Below are positions 7,677 to 15,474 of a stretch of 22,167 bases of DNA, piece by piece. The notes under the pieces are model-generated. The model did no database searches. It was not told where the DNA came from and saw only the letters and a program-made list of their open reading frames with translations. Each line of letters starts with the position of its first letter. Position 1 is the first letter of the stretch. Location: the NCBI GenBank assembly GCA_904502025.1, contig CAJGDJ010000032.1, positions 1-22,167 on the forward strand, in the 5' to 3' direction. Origin of the DNA: an uncultured Muribaculaceae bacterium. Its GTDB lineage: Bacteria; Bacteroidota; Bacteroidia; Bacteroidales; Muribaculaceae. The position numbers and the translations under genes were made by a program.

Positions 7677-8600
7677 TTAGTTCTCGCTTATGGTATTTTT
7701 TCGTTCAAGATATTCTCCCAACCACATACCACCAAGAATCAATCCACAACCGATACCTCCAATAATTGAAAGAGATTCGCCTAATAAAAATACTGAAGCA
7801 ATGAGAGTAATAATTGGAGAGACATACATGTAGTTAGAGGCTTTAATAGCTCCTAAATATTTTACAGATTGAGCCCATAGAATATATGCAATCATTGAAG
7901 CAAATGCTCCAAGGAACAATAGATTACTCCATACTTCGGCTTTTAGAAGAACTGATGGTGGGCATAATTCGGGTTGAAAAAGCATAAATGGCAATGCGGT
8001 TAAAACACCATAAAAGAATGTTTTGCGTGATATAAACATCACACTATATAGTGCATTGAGCTTTTTCAAAACGAGGCTATATATTGACCAACTGATAGCC
8101 GCGAGTAGTGATAAAATGTCGCCTAATGGCTTAATGTTTACATCAGAACTACTATTGAAAATAACACATGCAACACCTAAAAAAGCAATAATCGACCCCA
8201 ATATAGTGCCTTTGCCAGGTTTTTCATTTTTGTAGATTATCCACATTAAAAATGTTGTGATAAGGGGTGAGGTTGTTACGAGTAGTGAAACATTAGTAAC
8301 GTATGTGTATTCCAGAGCCATGTTTTCGGCAATAAAATATATTGAACCGGCACACAACCCACATGCCATAAATAAAAACTCGTCGCGTAGTGAATTTGCC
8401 CATAATCGTTTGTGGCAAGCGATTAATACCATTATATATGCCAAAATGAAACGATAGATGTATATTTCAGCCGGGCCAAGCCCATTTTCAAGCAAAACCT
8501 TCGTTGAAACAAAAGATACGCCCCATGCAGTAACGGTAATAATTGCACCTACATGAGCCAATAATGTGGCTGACCTTGTTATGTTTCTAAATTTTGCCAT
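7677..8600 (-). CDS. EamA (DMT superfamily) membrane transporter
   Basis: The start chosen is the ATG complementary to 8598-8600 (MAKFRNITRS), giving 307 residues. A slightly longer frame to 8624 would begin inside the -7 box, so it is rejected. The protein shows about ten hydrophobic helices in two halves of roughly 140 residues, with the EamA signatures ITVTAWGVSFVSTKVLLE near the start and the ISWSIYSLVLKK segment opening the second half. Family members export small metabolites such as amino acids; the substrate cannot be read from sequence. The C-terminus ends in a short charged tail (YLERKNTISEN). Confidence 0.88.
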   Translation of the reverse strand: MAKFRNITRSATLLAHVGAIITVTAWGVSFVSTKVLLENGLGPAEIYIYRFILAYIMVLIACHKRLWANSLRDEFLFMACGLCAGSIYFIAENMALEYTYVTNVSLLVTTSPLITTFLMWIIYKNEKPGKGTILGSIIAFLGVACVIFNSSSDVNIKPLGDILSLLAAISWSIYSLVLKKLNALYSVMFISRKTFFYGVLTALPFMLFQPELCPPSVLLKAEVWSNLLFLGAFASMIAYILWAQSVKYLGAIKASNYMYVSPIITLIASVFLLGESLSIIGGIGCGLILGGMWLGEYLERKNTISEN

Positions 8601-8621
8601 TATAGTAGAAATATTTAGATG

Positions 8622-8629
8622 CAAATTTA
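8622..8629 (-). promoter_or_regulatory. Candidate -7 box of the EamA gene
   Basis: The minus strand reads TAAATTTG, followed by C, 21 nt before the ATG at 8600. It supports the shorter start. No good -33 box is seen. Confidence 0.4.
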
Positions 8630-8742
8630 ACTACAAAATCTCAATTATCATTATTTTGTTTGAATAAAGTTAAGTTTATACATAAAATATTCAGGCGATA
8701 TGCGTAAAGAATATTTTTTGATAGAAAATAAGGTTTATGATG

Positions 8743-8773
8743 TTGATCGTTAGATAATAATTACTTAATTTTG
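8743..8773 (+). promoter_or_regulatory. Promoter of the OmpA-family lipoprotein gene
   Basis: TTG at 8743-8745, a 20-nt spacer, and TAATTTTG at 8766-8773 fit the Bacteroidota consensus. Transcription would start near 8780, giving a leader of about 40 nt that is A/T-rich, as is usual for well-translated Bacteroidota mRNAs. Confidence 0.7.
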
Positions 8774-8821
8774 TAAACAAAATCATCAATAAAAATAATT
8801 AATAATAAAACTTAAGGAATT

Positions 8822-9523
8822 ATGAAATTTATGAAAGGTGCATGTGCAGTACTATTGAGTGCTTCGCTTTTGTTGTCAACAGGTTGTGCGTCAATAAACA
8901 ATACCGGTAAAGGTGCATTAATTGGAGGTGGCGGTGGTGCCGCTCTTGGTGCCGGTGTTGGTGCATTGATTGGTAAAGGAAAAGGAGCTGCAATCGGAGC
9001 AGGCGTTGGTGCAGCAGTTGGTGCCGGTGTCGGTGCATTGATTGGAAACAAGATGGATAAACAACAAAAGGAACTTGAAGCTCAACTTGCTGAAGCGGCA
9101 AAAGTAGAAGAAGTAACTGATGTTAATGGATTGCAAGCAATTAAAGTTACATTTGAAGGAGGTATATTGTTCCCAACAAATGGTACAACATTAAGCAATT
9201 CGGCAAAGACAAATTTGACAAAATTTGCAGCTTCGCTCAATGAAAATCCCGATACAGATGTGCAAGTTTATGGTTATACCGACAATACTGGTTCGATGGC
9301 AGCAAATGAAAAAGTTTCAACAGGTCGTGCCGAATCAGTGCGTGTATATCTTGTAAACAGTGGCGTTTCATCAACTCGTATCTCAGCTCAAGGTTTGCCA
9401 ATGGATTACTATATCGCAGATAACAGCACAGCCGAAGGTCGTGCTCAAAATCGTCGTGTGGAAGTCTATATTACTGCTAATGAAGAAATGGTGAAAAAAG
9501 CAGAAGCCGGCACATTGAAATAA
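8822..9523 (+). CDS. OmpA-family lipoprotein with glycine zipper (YiaD-like)
   Basis: This 233-residue protein has a lipoprotein signal with lipobox LSTGC (Cys22), then a glycine-zipper segment (about 30-75) with GALIG, GAGVG and GAAVG repeats that probably inserts in or lies on the outer membrane. A short charged linker (DKQQKELEAQLAEAAK) leads to a C-terminal OmpA-like peptidoglycan-binding domain (about 105-222). The OmpA domain shows VYGYTDNTGS, GRAESVRVYL and GRAQNRRVEV, which form the diaminopimelate-binding site in this family. It probably tethers the outer membrane to peptidoglycan. A second in-frame ATG at codon 4 could also be the start. The gene is flanked by its own promoter and terminator. 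Confidence 0.9.
   Translation: MKFMKGACAVLLSASLLLSTGCASINNTGKGALIGGGGGAALGAGVGALIGKGKGAAIGAGVGAAVGAGVGALIGNKMDKQQKELEAQLAEAAKVEEVTDVNGLQAIKVTFEGGILFPTNGTTLSNSAKTNLTKFAASLNENPDTDVQVYGYTDNTGSMAANEKVSTGRAESVRVYLVNSGVSSTRISAQGLPMDYYIADNSTAEGRAQNRRVEVYITANEEMVKKAEAGTLK
8912..9052 (+). repeat. Degenerate glycine-zipper coding repeats
   Basis: Within the OmpA-family gene, GGTGCATTAATTGG and GGTGCATTGATTGG recur between stretches of GGTGCCGGTGTTGGT type. This produces the repeated GALIG and GAGVGA peptides. It is a coding repeat, not a mobile element. Confidence 0.6.
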
Positions 9524-9546
9524 TCAAGATATTATTGTTATAGACT

Positions 9547-9580
9547 AAAGGAGATACATCATATCGGGTGTATCTCCTTT
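9547..9580 (+). terminator. Intrinsic terminator after the OmpA-family gene
   Basis: A perfect 12-bp stem, AAAGGAGATACA (9547-9558) with TGTATCTCCTTT (9569-9580), closes a 10-nt loop and lies 24 nt after the stop codon. The downstream tract is only moderately T-rich (GTTATT). Confidence 0.85.
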
Positions 9581-9609
9581 GTTATTATGGGTTAAACGAA
9601 TATGATTTA

Positions 9610-9640
9610 TTGCATAATTGCCACAAACGAGTTATCTTTG
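9610..9640 (+). promoter_or_regulatory. Promoter of the LysM / PorT-type gene pair
   Basis: TTG at 9610-9612, 20 nt, then TATCTTTG at 9633-9640: a full match to the Bacteroidota -33/-7 pattern. Transcription would start near 9647, 24 nt before the ATG at 9671. Confidence 0.7.
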
Positions 9641-9670
9641 TGATGTAAAATGTTTTGAATATTCAACGAT

Positions 9671-11065
9671 ATGAAGATTAGAGCCTTAATTGCGGTCATT
9701 GCATTTTCGTGTTTATTGATGAATGCAAATGTATATGATATGCCCCTTGTTCATAAAGTGGCGAAAGGAGAGTCGCTTTATGGAATTAGCAAGCAATATG
9801 GAATGTTGGTTGATGACTTGTTGCGTCTGAATCCATCGGCAAAAGATGGAATAAAGGTAGGCGAAGAGCTTGTGATAAGAACACCCAAAAGACGTGTGGA
9901 AGCTAAAAACGATAAGAAACAAAATGTTGTAGAAGATGATTTGTCGGTGGAAAATGACCCAACATTATCGACAATTGAAGTTTCTGATACAATTATTGAA
10001 CAACCGATATATAATGTTGCGATATTTATGCCATTTATGTTGAATGAGGAAACAATGAGTACTGCAACTCGCACATATCTTGACTTTTATAAAGGTTTTT
10101 TGCTTGCAGCTGATGCTCTGAAAGATAGTGGACAAAAGATAAATGTATATGCGTACGATACATATAATAGCATCGATTCGTTGAATTTGATATTGGCACA
10201 GCCACAAATTCAACAAATGAATGTTGTTATAGCTCCTCCCGGCAATACTGCATCAGTGAAAGCTATTGCTAATGCTTGTGATAAATCGACCACGATATTG
10301 AATGCGTTTTATGCCAACGATACAACGCATTTTGTTAAAAAAAATGTGATTCAAGCAAACGTCGTAAGAGATGTTATGTATGACAAGACTATTTCGTGGC
10401 TTGTGAATGAATACTCCGACTATACGCCAATCATAATAGGCTCTCCGGCTAATAAAAATAGAACTTCAATGGTTGAAGAAATAAAACGCAAGTATAAGGA
10501 GTTAGATGTAGAATGCAAAGAAATTATATTTAAGCGAAGCTTGAATGTTGTTGATTTAGATGGCTTGAATAAACGTGCAAAATATTTGTTTATTCCGTTG
10601 TCAAGTTCTGAAAAAGAATTTGAGAAATTTATTGAGCCAATAAAAGAATTTAGGAATATGTGTACTGAAGATGTTGCATTGTTTGGTTATCCTGAATGGG
10701 TTGCATTTAAGGATTCGCAACGAACATCTCTTCACGCACTCAACACTGTGGTGTATTCGCGATTCTACTTCAATGAAAAAGGCGATAAGGAAAAAGCTTT
10801 TTCACAAAAGTTTCTTGATGTTTACAAAGCACCAATAAAGAAAAGTCCACCAATCCAAGCTGTACTTGGATATGATTGTGGATATTATCTTATCAATGCG
10901 TTGAGAGATGGTAATGGTAATGTTCTCGATGCTGATTTGAAATATTCAGGATTGCAATATACTTTTGATTTTACTGATGTTGAAGGAGAAAAAGGAGCTG
11001 AAAACAGGTCATTATATATTGTGCGTTATCGTTCGAATAATGACGTAGATGTGAAAGTGCTGTAA
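9671..11065 (+). CDS. LysM domain fused to a periplasmic-binding-protein-like domain
   Basis: This 464-residue exported protein has a signal peptide (about 1-20), a LysM peptidoglycan-binding domain at about 27-70 (VHKVAKGESLYGISKQYGM, NPSAKDGIKVGEELVI), an acidic linker, and from about 113 to the end a type 1 periplasmic-binding-protein fold. The latter is suggested by YNVAIFMPFMLNEE, DFYKGFLLAADAL, IAPPGNTASVKAIANAC and AVLGYDCGYYLINAL. It probably sits in the periplasm bound to peptidoglycan; no ABC transporter gene lies nearby, so a sensing or scaffolding role is as likely as transport. It is 13 nt upstream of the PorT-type gene and probably cotranscribed with it. Confidence 0.8.
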   Translation: MKIRALIAVIAFSCLLMNANVYDMPLVHKVAKGESLYGISKQYGMLVDDLLRLNPSAKDGIKVGEELVIRTPKRRVEAKNDKKQNVVEDDLSVENDPTLSTIEVSDTIIEQPIYNVAIFMPFMLNEETMSTATRTYLDFYKGFLLAADALKDSGQKINVYAYDTYNSIDSLNLILAQPQIQQMNVVIAPPGNTASVKAIANACDKSTTILNAFYANDTTHFVKKNVIQANVVRDVMYDKTISWLVNEYSDYTPIIIGSPANKNRTSMVEEIKRKYKELDVECKEIIFKRSLNVVDLDGLNKRAKYLFIPLSSSEKEFEKFIEPIKEFRNMCTEDVALFGYPEWVAFKDSQRTSLHALNTVVYSRFYFNEKGDKEKAFSQKFLDVYKAPIKKSPPIQAVLGYDCGYYLINALRDGNGNVLDADLKYSGLQYTFDFTDVEGEKGAENRSLYIVRYRSNNDVDVKVL

Positions 11066-11078
11066 CTGAATTTTTAAG

Positions 11079-11765
11079 ATGAATAAATTTATCGCAATAT
11101 TATTGTTTGTGTGTGGAATGAGTGTAATCGCTAATGCTCAAACATTATATAAATCGCATATACATGTTGGAGCTAAAGCCGGTGCAACATTGTCGTCAAT
11201 AGCGTTTACGCCCGAGGTTGAGCAATCTATGACGAGCGGATTTGTAGGTGGGGTGTCGTTTCGTTATGCCGAAGAACGTCATGTGGGACTCCTTGCAGAA
11301 TTGAATATTGCACAACGAGGTTGGCAAGAGTCGTTTGATGATGGATTGCCATTTGAATATAAACGCTCGTTAACTTATATCCAGTTGCCGTTGATGACAC
11401 ACATATTCTTTGGTTGGAAACGATTTAATATAAATATAAATCTTGGACCTGAAATAAGTTATATGATAGGAAGTTCAATAAAATCAAATTTTGATTATTC
11501 CAATGTTACGTCGGTACAGGATTTTCCTTTGCAATATCGCATGACAGAGCAATTGACAATGCCTATAAAGAATAAATTTGACTATGGAATAACCGGTGGA
11601 GTTGGATGCGAATTTAAGCTCAATCGCAAAAATTCATTAGCTCTTGAGGGTCGATATTATTTCGGACTTGGAAATATCTACCCGGCAACTAAAAAAGATG
11701 TATTCGACGCATCACGCCATTCATCAATATTGATAACACTCGGCTATTATTATCGCATAAAATAA
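11079..11765 (+). CDS. PorT-type outer-membrane beta-barrel protein
   Basis: This 228-residue protein has a signal peptide (MNKFIAILLFVCGMSVIANAQ) and an eight-strand-type beta-barrel pattern (OMP_b-brl_2/PorT family): GAKAGATLSSIAF, FVGGVSFRYAEERHVGLLAELNIAQRG split over two strands, YIQLPLMTHIFF, INLGPEISYMIG, YGITGGVGCEFKL, and a terminal GYYYRIK with aromatic residues. True PorT is needed for type IX secretion in Porphyromonas gingivalis, but many Bacteroidota barrels share this family, so orthology is unproven. It follows the LysM gene by 13 nt and ends in a two-way terminator that overlaps its stop codon. Confidence 0.78.
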   Translation: MNKFIAILLFVCGMSVIANAQTLYKSHIHVGAKAGATLSSIAFTPEVEQSMTSGFVGGVSFRYAEERHVGLLAELNIAQRGWQESFDDGLPFEYKRSLTYIQLPLMTHIFFGWKRFNININLGPEISYMIGSSIKSNFDYSNVTSVQDFPLQYRMTEQLTMPIKNKFDYGITGGVGCEFKLNRKNSLALEGRYYFGLGNIYPATKKDVFDASRHSSILITLGYYYRIK

Positions 11766-11794
11766 ACCCCATAGTTTTCAAAACATTGGGGTTT
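11764..11794. terminator. Two-way terminator between the PorT-type gene and tRNA-Arg
   Basis: AAACCCCA (11764-11771) pairs with TGGGGTTT (11787-11794), and the loop contains a further GTTTT/AAAAC pairing. It ends rightward transcripts of the PorT-type gene and leftward transcripts of the tRNA, followed on the minus strand by ATTTTAT. Confidence 0.8.
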
Positions 11795-11825
11795 ACTTCA
11801 AATTTCTGTGTTTAAGTCTATTAAG

Positions 11826-11897
11826 TATCCCCGTGGGGAGTCGAACCCCAATCGTTGGAACCGGAATCCAATATTCTATCCATTGAACTACGGGGAC
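11826..11897 (-). tRNA. tRNA-Arg (anticodon CCG)
   Basis: The minus strand folds as a 72-nt cloverleaf: acceptor GTCCCCG with CGGGGAT (the first pair is G-U), D stem GTTC/GAAT, anticodon stem TTGGA/TCCAA with loop TTCCGGT, T arm TGGGG-TTCGACT-CCCCA, and discriminator A. The anticodon CCG reads the arginine codon CGG. The 3' CCA is not encoded, which is common in Bacteroidota. It has its own promoter that overlaps the ung promoter. Confidence 0.95.
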
Positions 11898-11917
11898 AAA
11901 TGATTATTCTCGTGAAA

Positions 11918-11952
11918 TTGTGTGCAAAAGTAGTTGTTTTTTTGTAGTTTTG
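11918..11952 (+). promoter_or_regulatory. Promoter of the ung gene set
   Basis: TTG at 11918-11920 and TAGTTTTG at 11945-11952 (followed by C) form a rightward promoter; the 24-nt spacer is slightly long. Transcription would start near 11959, about 29 nt before the ung ATG. It lies inside the longer upstream frame of ung, which argues for the 11988 start. Confidence 0.55.
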
Positions 11953-11955
11953 CAA
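11925..11955 (-). promoter_or_regulatory. Promoter of tRNA-Arg, interleaved with the ung promoter
   Basis: On the minus strand TTG (11955 to 11953), 20 nt, and TACTTTTG (11932 to 11925) give a near-consensus promoter starting transcription near 11918, about 20 nt before the mature tRNA. Its boxes are interleaved with those of the rightward ung promoter. Confidence 0.65.
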
Positions 11956-11987
11956 ATAAGAAATTCAATCAACGAAATATCATTGAA

Positions 11988-12650
11988 ATGAATGTAAAAA
12001 TAGAACCATCTTGGCACGAGCGACTAAAAGGGGAGTGGTCGAAAGATTACTTTGTTAATCTCACAAACTTTGTGCGAGGAGAATATCGTGCAAAGACAAT
12101 TTTTCCTCCCGGTGGAAAAATATTTGCTGCCTTTGATGCTTGCCCATTTGAAAATGTAAAGGTGGTTATATTGGGACAGGACCCATATCATGATGTGGGT
12201 CAGGCTAATGGGTTATGCTTTTCGGTTAATCCGGGTATTCCCATGCCCCCGTCGTTAGTGAATATTTTTAAGGAGATTCGTGATGATTTAGGCAAACCTA
12301 TGCCCGAGAATGGTGATTTGAGCCGATGGGCTAATCAAGGTGTGTTACTACTTAATGCCACGTTGACGGTTGAAGCACATAAAGCCGGCTCGCATCAAAA
12401 TAGAGGTTGGGAGCAGTTTACTGATGAAGTAATAATGCGATTGGCACAGGATAGGTCGGGAATCGTATTTATGTTATGGGGTTCTTATGCAATTAAGAAA
12501 GGTGCATTTATTGACCGTAATCGTCATTTGGTGTTGACATCTCCCCACCCATCGCCCTTGTCGGCATATCGTGGATTTTTGGGGAATAAACATTTTTCTA
12601 AGGCAAATGAATATCTTCGTTTGCAAGGTAAGAGCGAGATTGATTGGTAA
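11988..12650 (+). CDS. ung: Uracil-DNA glycosylase, family 1
   Basis: This 220-residue enzyme removes uracil from DNA at the start of base excision repair. The water-activating loop GQDPYHDVGQANGLCFS carries catalytic Asp65. LLLNATLTVEAHKAGSH and the minor-groove intercalation loop HPSPLSAYRG (His187) are intact. The start at 11988 (MNVKIEPSWHERL) is chosen because the longer frame from 11934 begins within the promoter and its extra 18 residues do not match the family. It leads a rightward set with the C_GCAxxG_C_C gene 12 nt downstream. Confidence 0.97.
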   Translation: MNVKIEPSWHERLKGEWSKDYFVNLTNFVRGEYRAKTIFPPGGKIFAAFDACPFENVKVVILGQDPYHDVGQANGLCFSVNPGIPMPPSLVNIFKEIRDDLGKPMPENGDLSRWANQGVLLLNATLTVEAHKAGSHQNRGWEQFTDEVIMRLAQDRSGIVFMLWGSYAIKKGAFIDRNRHLVLTSPHPSPLSAYRGFLGNKHFSKANEYLRLQGKSEIDW

Positions 12651-12662
12651 AGATATGTATTT

Positions 12663-13055
12663 ATGAAATATACTCTTGAAGAACGAAAAGAACGTGCACG
12701 CATGTTGCACAAACAAGGATATAACTGTTCGCAATGTGTTGTGATGGTATTTGACGATATTCATGGCTTAGACCAAGAAGTTGTGTCTCGAATCTCAGCC
12801 GGATTTGGTGGAGGTGTGGGTGGTATGAAACAGGTGTGTGGAGCAGTGTCGGGAATGGTAATGCTTGAAGGATTGACAAAATATTCTCGTCCATCTGACA
12901 AACCTATGCTTTATGCCGAAGTAAAGGCTGCTACCGATGAATATAAATTGTTAAACGGTTCAATAGTGTGTGGCGAATTGCTTAAACCGGGTCGCAAACC
13001 ATGTATTGAACTCATAGAAGATGCAATCACAATTATTGATGCTCGATTGCGTTAA
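12663..13055 (+). CDS. C_GCAxxG_C_C family (redox-type cysteine) protein
   Basis: This 130-residue soluble protein has the family's spaced cysteines: Cys22 and Cys25 (NCSQC), Cys59 in CGAVSG (the GCAxxG-like core), Cys103 (IVCGEL) and Cys114 (KPCIEL). A glycine-rich segment SAGFGGGVGGMKQ precedes the core. Members are thought to be redox-active or to bind metal or cofactor, but no reaction is established. It sits 12 nt after ung and 10 nt before the plug-domain gene, so it is probably cotranscribed. The family call is firm; the role is unknown. Confidence 0.88.
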   Translation: MKYTLEERKERARMLHKQGYNCSQCVVMVFDDIHGLDQEVVSRISAGFGGGVGGMKQVCGAVSGMVMLEGLTKYSRPSDKPMLYAEVKAATDEYKLLNGSIVCGELLKPGRKPCIELIEDAITIIDARLR

Positions 13056-13065
13056 TATAGATATT

Positions 13066-14322
13066 ATGAAGCATCAAATATTAGTTATATTGATTTTATC
13101 AATGATGTCGCTGGGCGTTAATGCCGAGGATACAATGAATGGTATATTTGATTCTCGATTCAAAACCTTGCAGGTTAAAGTTGAGGGAAATGAATATGCT
13201 CCACCTGTGATTACTCTTGACACTGACGATAGGGTTATTATTTCATTTGATGAACTCACTGAGGAGCATAGCTATCTACGTTATTCGCTTGTGCATTGTA
13301 ATGCAATGTGGCAACCATCGGGATTGGTGGATATGGAGTATGTCGATGGATTTAACCTTGGCTATGTAGAGGAATATGAATACTCTCAGCTCACAACTAC
13401 CCACTATGTGCATTATTCGATAGCGTTGCCTAATGATGAAGTGCGATTTACAATTTCGGGCAACTATTTATTACGTGTGTTCCCTGAAAATAACCCCGAT
13501 GAAACATTACTTCAAGCACGATTTATGGTGAGTGAGGCAAAAGTAAGGGTAGGAGCGAGTGTAACTTCTCGCACCGATGTGGATTATAATAGGGCACATC
13601 AACAGTTGTCGTTTGAAGTTGATGCCTCAAAATTGAATGTGCAAGATATGTATAACGATTTTAGAATCGTAGTGTCGCAAAATTCACGCATTGACAATGA
13701 AGTTGTGATTGATAAACCATTGCGAGTGTCGTTGAATAAGGCATACTATGAGCATTTGTCGCCTCTTGTGTTTAAGGCAGGGAATGAGTATCGTCGTATG
13801 GAAACCGTGTCGGTTACTTATCCCGGAATGCATGTTGCTGAGATAGGATATAGTGAGCCATATTATCATCAGATATTGGAAACCGATGGATTGCGTTCAA
13901 TTGGGCAATATATATATGACCAAACTCAATTTGGCCGTTTTACAATACGCGAATATAATTCATCGCAAAGCGATATTGAAGCCGATTATGTGTTGACTCA
14001 TTTCACTCTTGATCTTCCCGAACAGTTTAATTATGGAATTTTCCTTGATGGTGATTTTACATATCGTCGATTTGACCCTGAATCACGCATGGTGTTTAAT
14101 CGAGCCACCGGAAAGTATGAAAAAACATTATTGTTGAAACAAGGTGCATATAACTATCAGTATCTTGCAGTGCCGGTAGGAACTATGGTAGGAGCAACAG
14201 CTCCTATTGAGGGAGATTTCTATGAAACGGTAAATGAATATCTCATCAAAGTATATTATCATCGTCCGGGAGAACGCTACGACCGATTGGTGGGTGTGGC
14301 TATGATATTCTCAGGAAAATAA
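13066..14322 (+). CDS. Type IX secretion system plug-domain protein (DUF5103)
   Basis: Starting at the ATG at 13066 gives a 418-residue protein with a signal peptide (MKHQILVILILSMMSLGVNA). A longer frame from 13021 would overlap the preceding gene by 35 nt and bury the signal peptide. The N-terminal half (about 20-145) includes YLRYSLVHCNAMWQPSGLVD and VDGFNLGYVEEYEYS, and the C-terminal half ends with GDFYETVNEYLIKVYYHRPGE split over two strands. This is the DUF5103 family, whose Flavobacterium member (Plug) closes the SprA translocon of the type IX secretion system. The family also occurs in Bacteroidota whose type IX status is uncertain, so the role is inferred. It is probably in one operon with ung and DUF3109. 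Confidence 0.8.
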   Translation: MKHQILVILILSMMSLGVNAEDTMNGIFDSRFKTLQVKVEGNEYAPPVITLDTDDRVIISFDELTEEHSYLRYSLVHCNAMWQPSGLVDMEYVDGFNLGYVEEYEYSQLTTTHYVHYSIALPNDEVRFTISGNYLLRVFPENNPDETLLQARFMVSEAKVRVGASVTSRTDVDYNRAHQQLSFEVDASKLNVQDMYNDFRIVVSQNSRIDNEVVIDKPLRVSLNKAYYEHLSPLVFKAGNEYRRMETVSVTYPGMHVAEIGYSEPYYHQILETDGLRSIGQYIYDQTQFGRFTIREYNSSQSDIEADYVLTHFTLDLPEQFNYGIFLDGDFTYRRFDPESRMVFNRATGKYEKTLLLKQGAYNYQYLAVPVGTMVGATAPIEGDFYETVNEYLIKVYYHRPGERYDRLVGVAMIFSGK

Positions 14323-14368
14323 TAAAATAATTGATTGAAAATTGAAAACAAACGAAGAAGAAACCATA

Positions 14369-14953
14369 ATGTTACAAATAAAAGATACACTTGTGTCGCT
14401 CGATCTTGCCGAGCAATTCTTTTGTTGCGACCTTGACACTTGTCTTGGAGAATGCTGTATTGAAGGTGATGCAGGAGCTCCTATAACCGAAGAGGAAAAA
14501 AAGAAAATAGAAGAAATTCTTCCCGTAATTTGGAATGACCTCTTGCCACAAGCTCAAGCCGAGATTGAGGCAAATGGAGTAGGGTATGTTGATGAAGAAG
14601 GCGACTTGGTAACATCTATTGTTGAGGGCAAGAATTGTGTGTTTACCTGCTATGCCCCCGGAGGAATGTGTCAATGTGCCATTGAAAAGGCTTATCGAGC
14701 AGGTAAGATTGACTTTTACAAACCCTCATCATGCCACCTCTATCCGGTGAGATTAAAGGAATATTCTACATTTACCGCAGTCAACTATCATCGTTGGAAG
14801 ATATGTAAATGTGCCGAATTGCTTGGTCGCAAAAACAACTTGCGTGTATATCAGTTCCTCAAAGAACCATTAACACGTCGATTTGGAAAAGAATGGTACG
14901 ACGAGCTTGTAATGGCTTGCGAAGCATATCTCGAAGAATATGGAGATAAATAA
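14369..14953 (+). CDS. DUF3109 family cysteine-rich protein
   Basis: The ATG at 14369 (MLQIKDTLVSLDLAEQFFCC) gives a 194-residue protein. An upstream TTG-initiated extension to 14342 is rejected because homologues begin at this motif. The cysteine set CCDLDTCLGECC (residues 19-30), NCVFTC, GGMCQCAIEKA, SSCHLYPVRL and WKICKC is characteristic of DUF3109, which is related to the YkgJ-type zinc/iron-chelating cysteine cluster proteins. The cluster probably binds metal; no activity is established. It lies 46 nt after the plug-domain gene and is followed by a two-way terminator. Confidence 0.85.
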   Translation: MLQIKDTLVSLDLAEQFFCCDLDTCLGECCIEGDAGAPITEEEKKKIEEILPVIWNDLLPQAQAEIEANGVGYVDEEGDLVTSIVEGKNCVFTCYAPGGMCQCAIEKAYRAGKIDFYKPSSCHLYPVRLKEYSTFTAVNYHRWKICKCAELLGRKNNLRVYQFLKEPLTRRFGKEWYDELVMACEAYLEEYGDK

Positions 14954-14980
14954 GCCAAGTAATTTGATTACCACAAATAA

Positions 14981-15011
14981 TGAGGGTGCCTATTCATTTT
15001 AGACACCCTCA
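14981..15011. terminator. Two-way terminator between the DUF3109 and PepSY-like genes
   Basis: TGAGGGTG (14981-14988) pairs with CACCCTCA (15004-15011) around a 15-nt loop. T-rich stretches lie on both sides (ATTTTATC rightward, TTATTTG leftward), so it fits termination of both converging genes. Confidence 0.8.
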
Positions 15012-15039
15012 GATTTTATCTAATAGTGAATTAATTGCG

Positions 15040-15474
15040 TTATTTCACAGTGCCGTCGAGACGGAAACGAATTTCATAGTCGTCATAGTTGGCAATGTCA
15101 ACAACAATAGTGCTACGACGGAATTCAACTTCTTCCACGCGATCCAAAAGTCCTTTAGCCGAAAGATGTTGCACAGCTTTAGCCGGAAGAATGGCTTTAA
15201 GAACAGCTTGTGAAAGCACGCCATGGTCGGCTTCAATTTTGAGTAGTTTTCCTTTCTTATTGAATTTTAGATCAACTCCATTACTGAGGTCAACATCATA
15301 ATTGAAGTCATCAATTTCGCAATTATAGATTGTTGTTTCAGCATAATTTTTGTTGATAAACGCTTTAGCTTCGTTAGGAAGTTCATTTGACGAAATGGGT
15401 CTATCGGCTAAAGCGACAACGCTAACACCTGCAATAATAGCTAATGCTAAGAAAATTTTAGAAAATCTTTTCAT
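15040..15474 (-). CDS. PepSY-like domain periplasmic protein (DUF2874 type)
   Basis: This 144-residue protein begins with a signal peptide (MKRFSKIFLALAIIAGVSVVALA). The mature part carries two PepSY-like units: LPNEAKAFINKNYAETTIYNCEIDD split around strand breaks with YDVDLSNGVDLKFNKKGKLLKIE (about 60-82), then a second helix-strand unit ending NYDDYEIRFRLDGTVK. This small periplasmic family is abundant in Bacteroidota; some resemble beta-lactamase-inhibitor folds, but the function is unproven. It is monocistronic and converges on the DUF3109 gene. The strand pattern and length are normal. Confidence 0.82.
   Translation of the reverse strand: MKRFSKIFLALAIIAGVSVVALADRPISSNELPNEAKAFINKNYAETTIYNCEIDDFNYDVDLSNGVDLKFNKKGKLLKIEADHGVLSQAVLKAILPAKAVQHLSAKGLLDRVEEVEFRRSTIVVDIANYDDYEIRFRLDGTVK

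Noticed and set aside
8829..9101. Leftward frames rich in His/Gln or Pro/Ala opposite the OmpA-family gene
   Set aside because: They are antisense shadows of the glycine-zipper repeats; the composition is an artefact of the GGTGC repeat.
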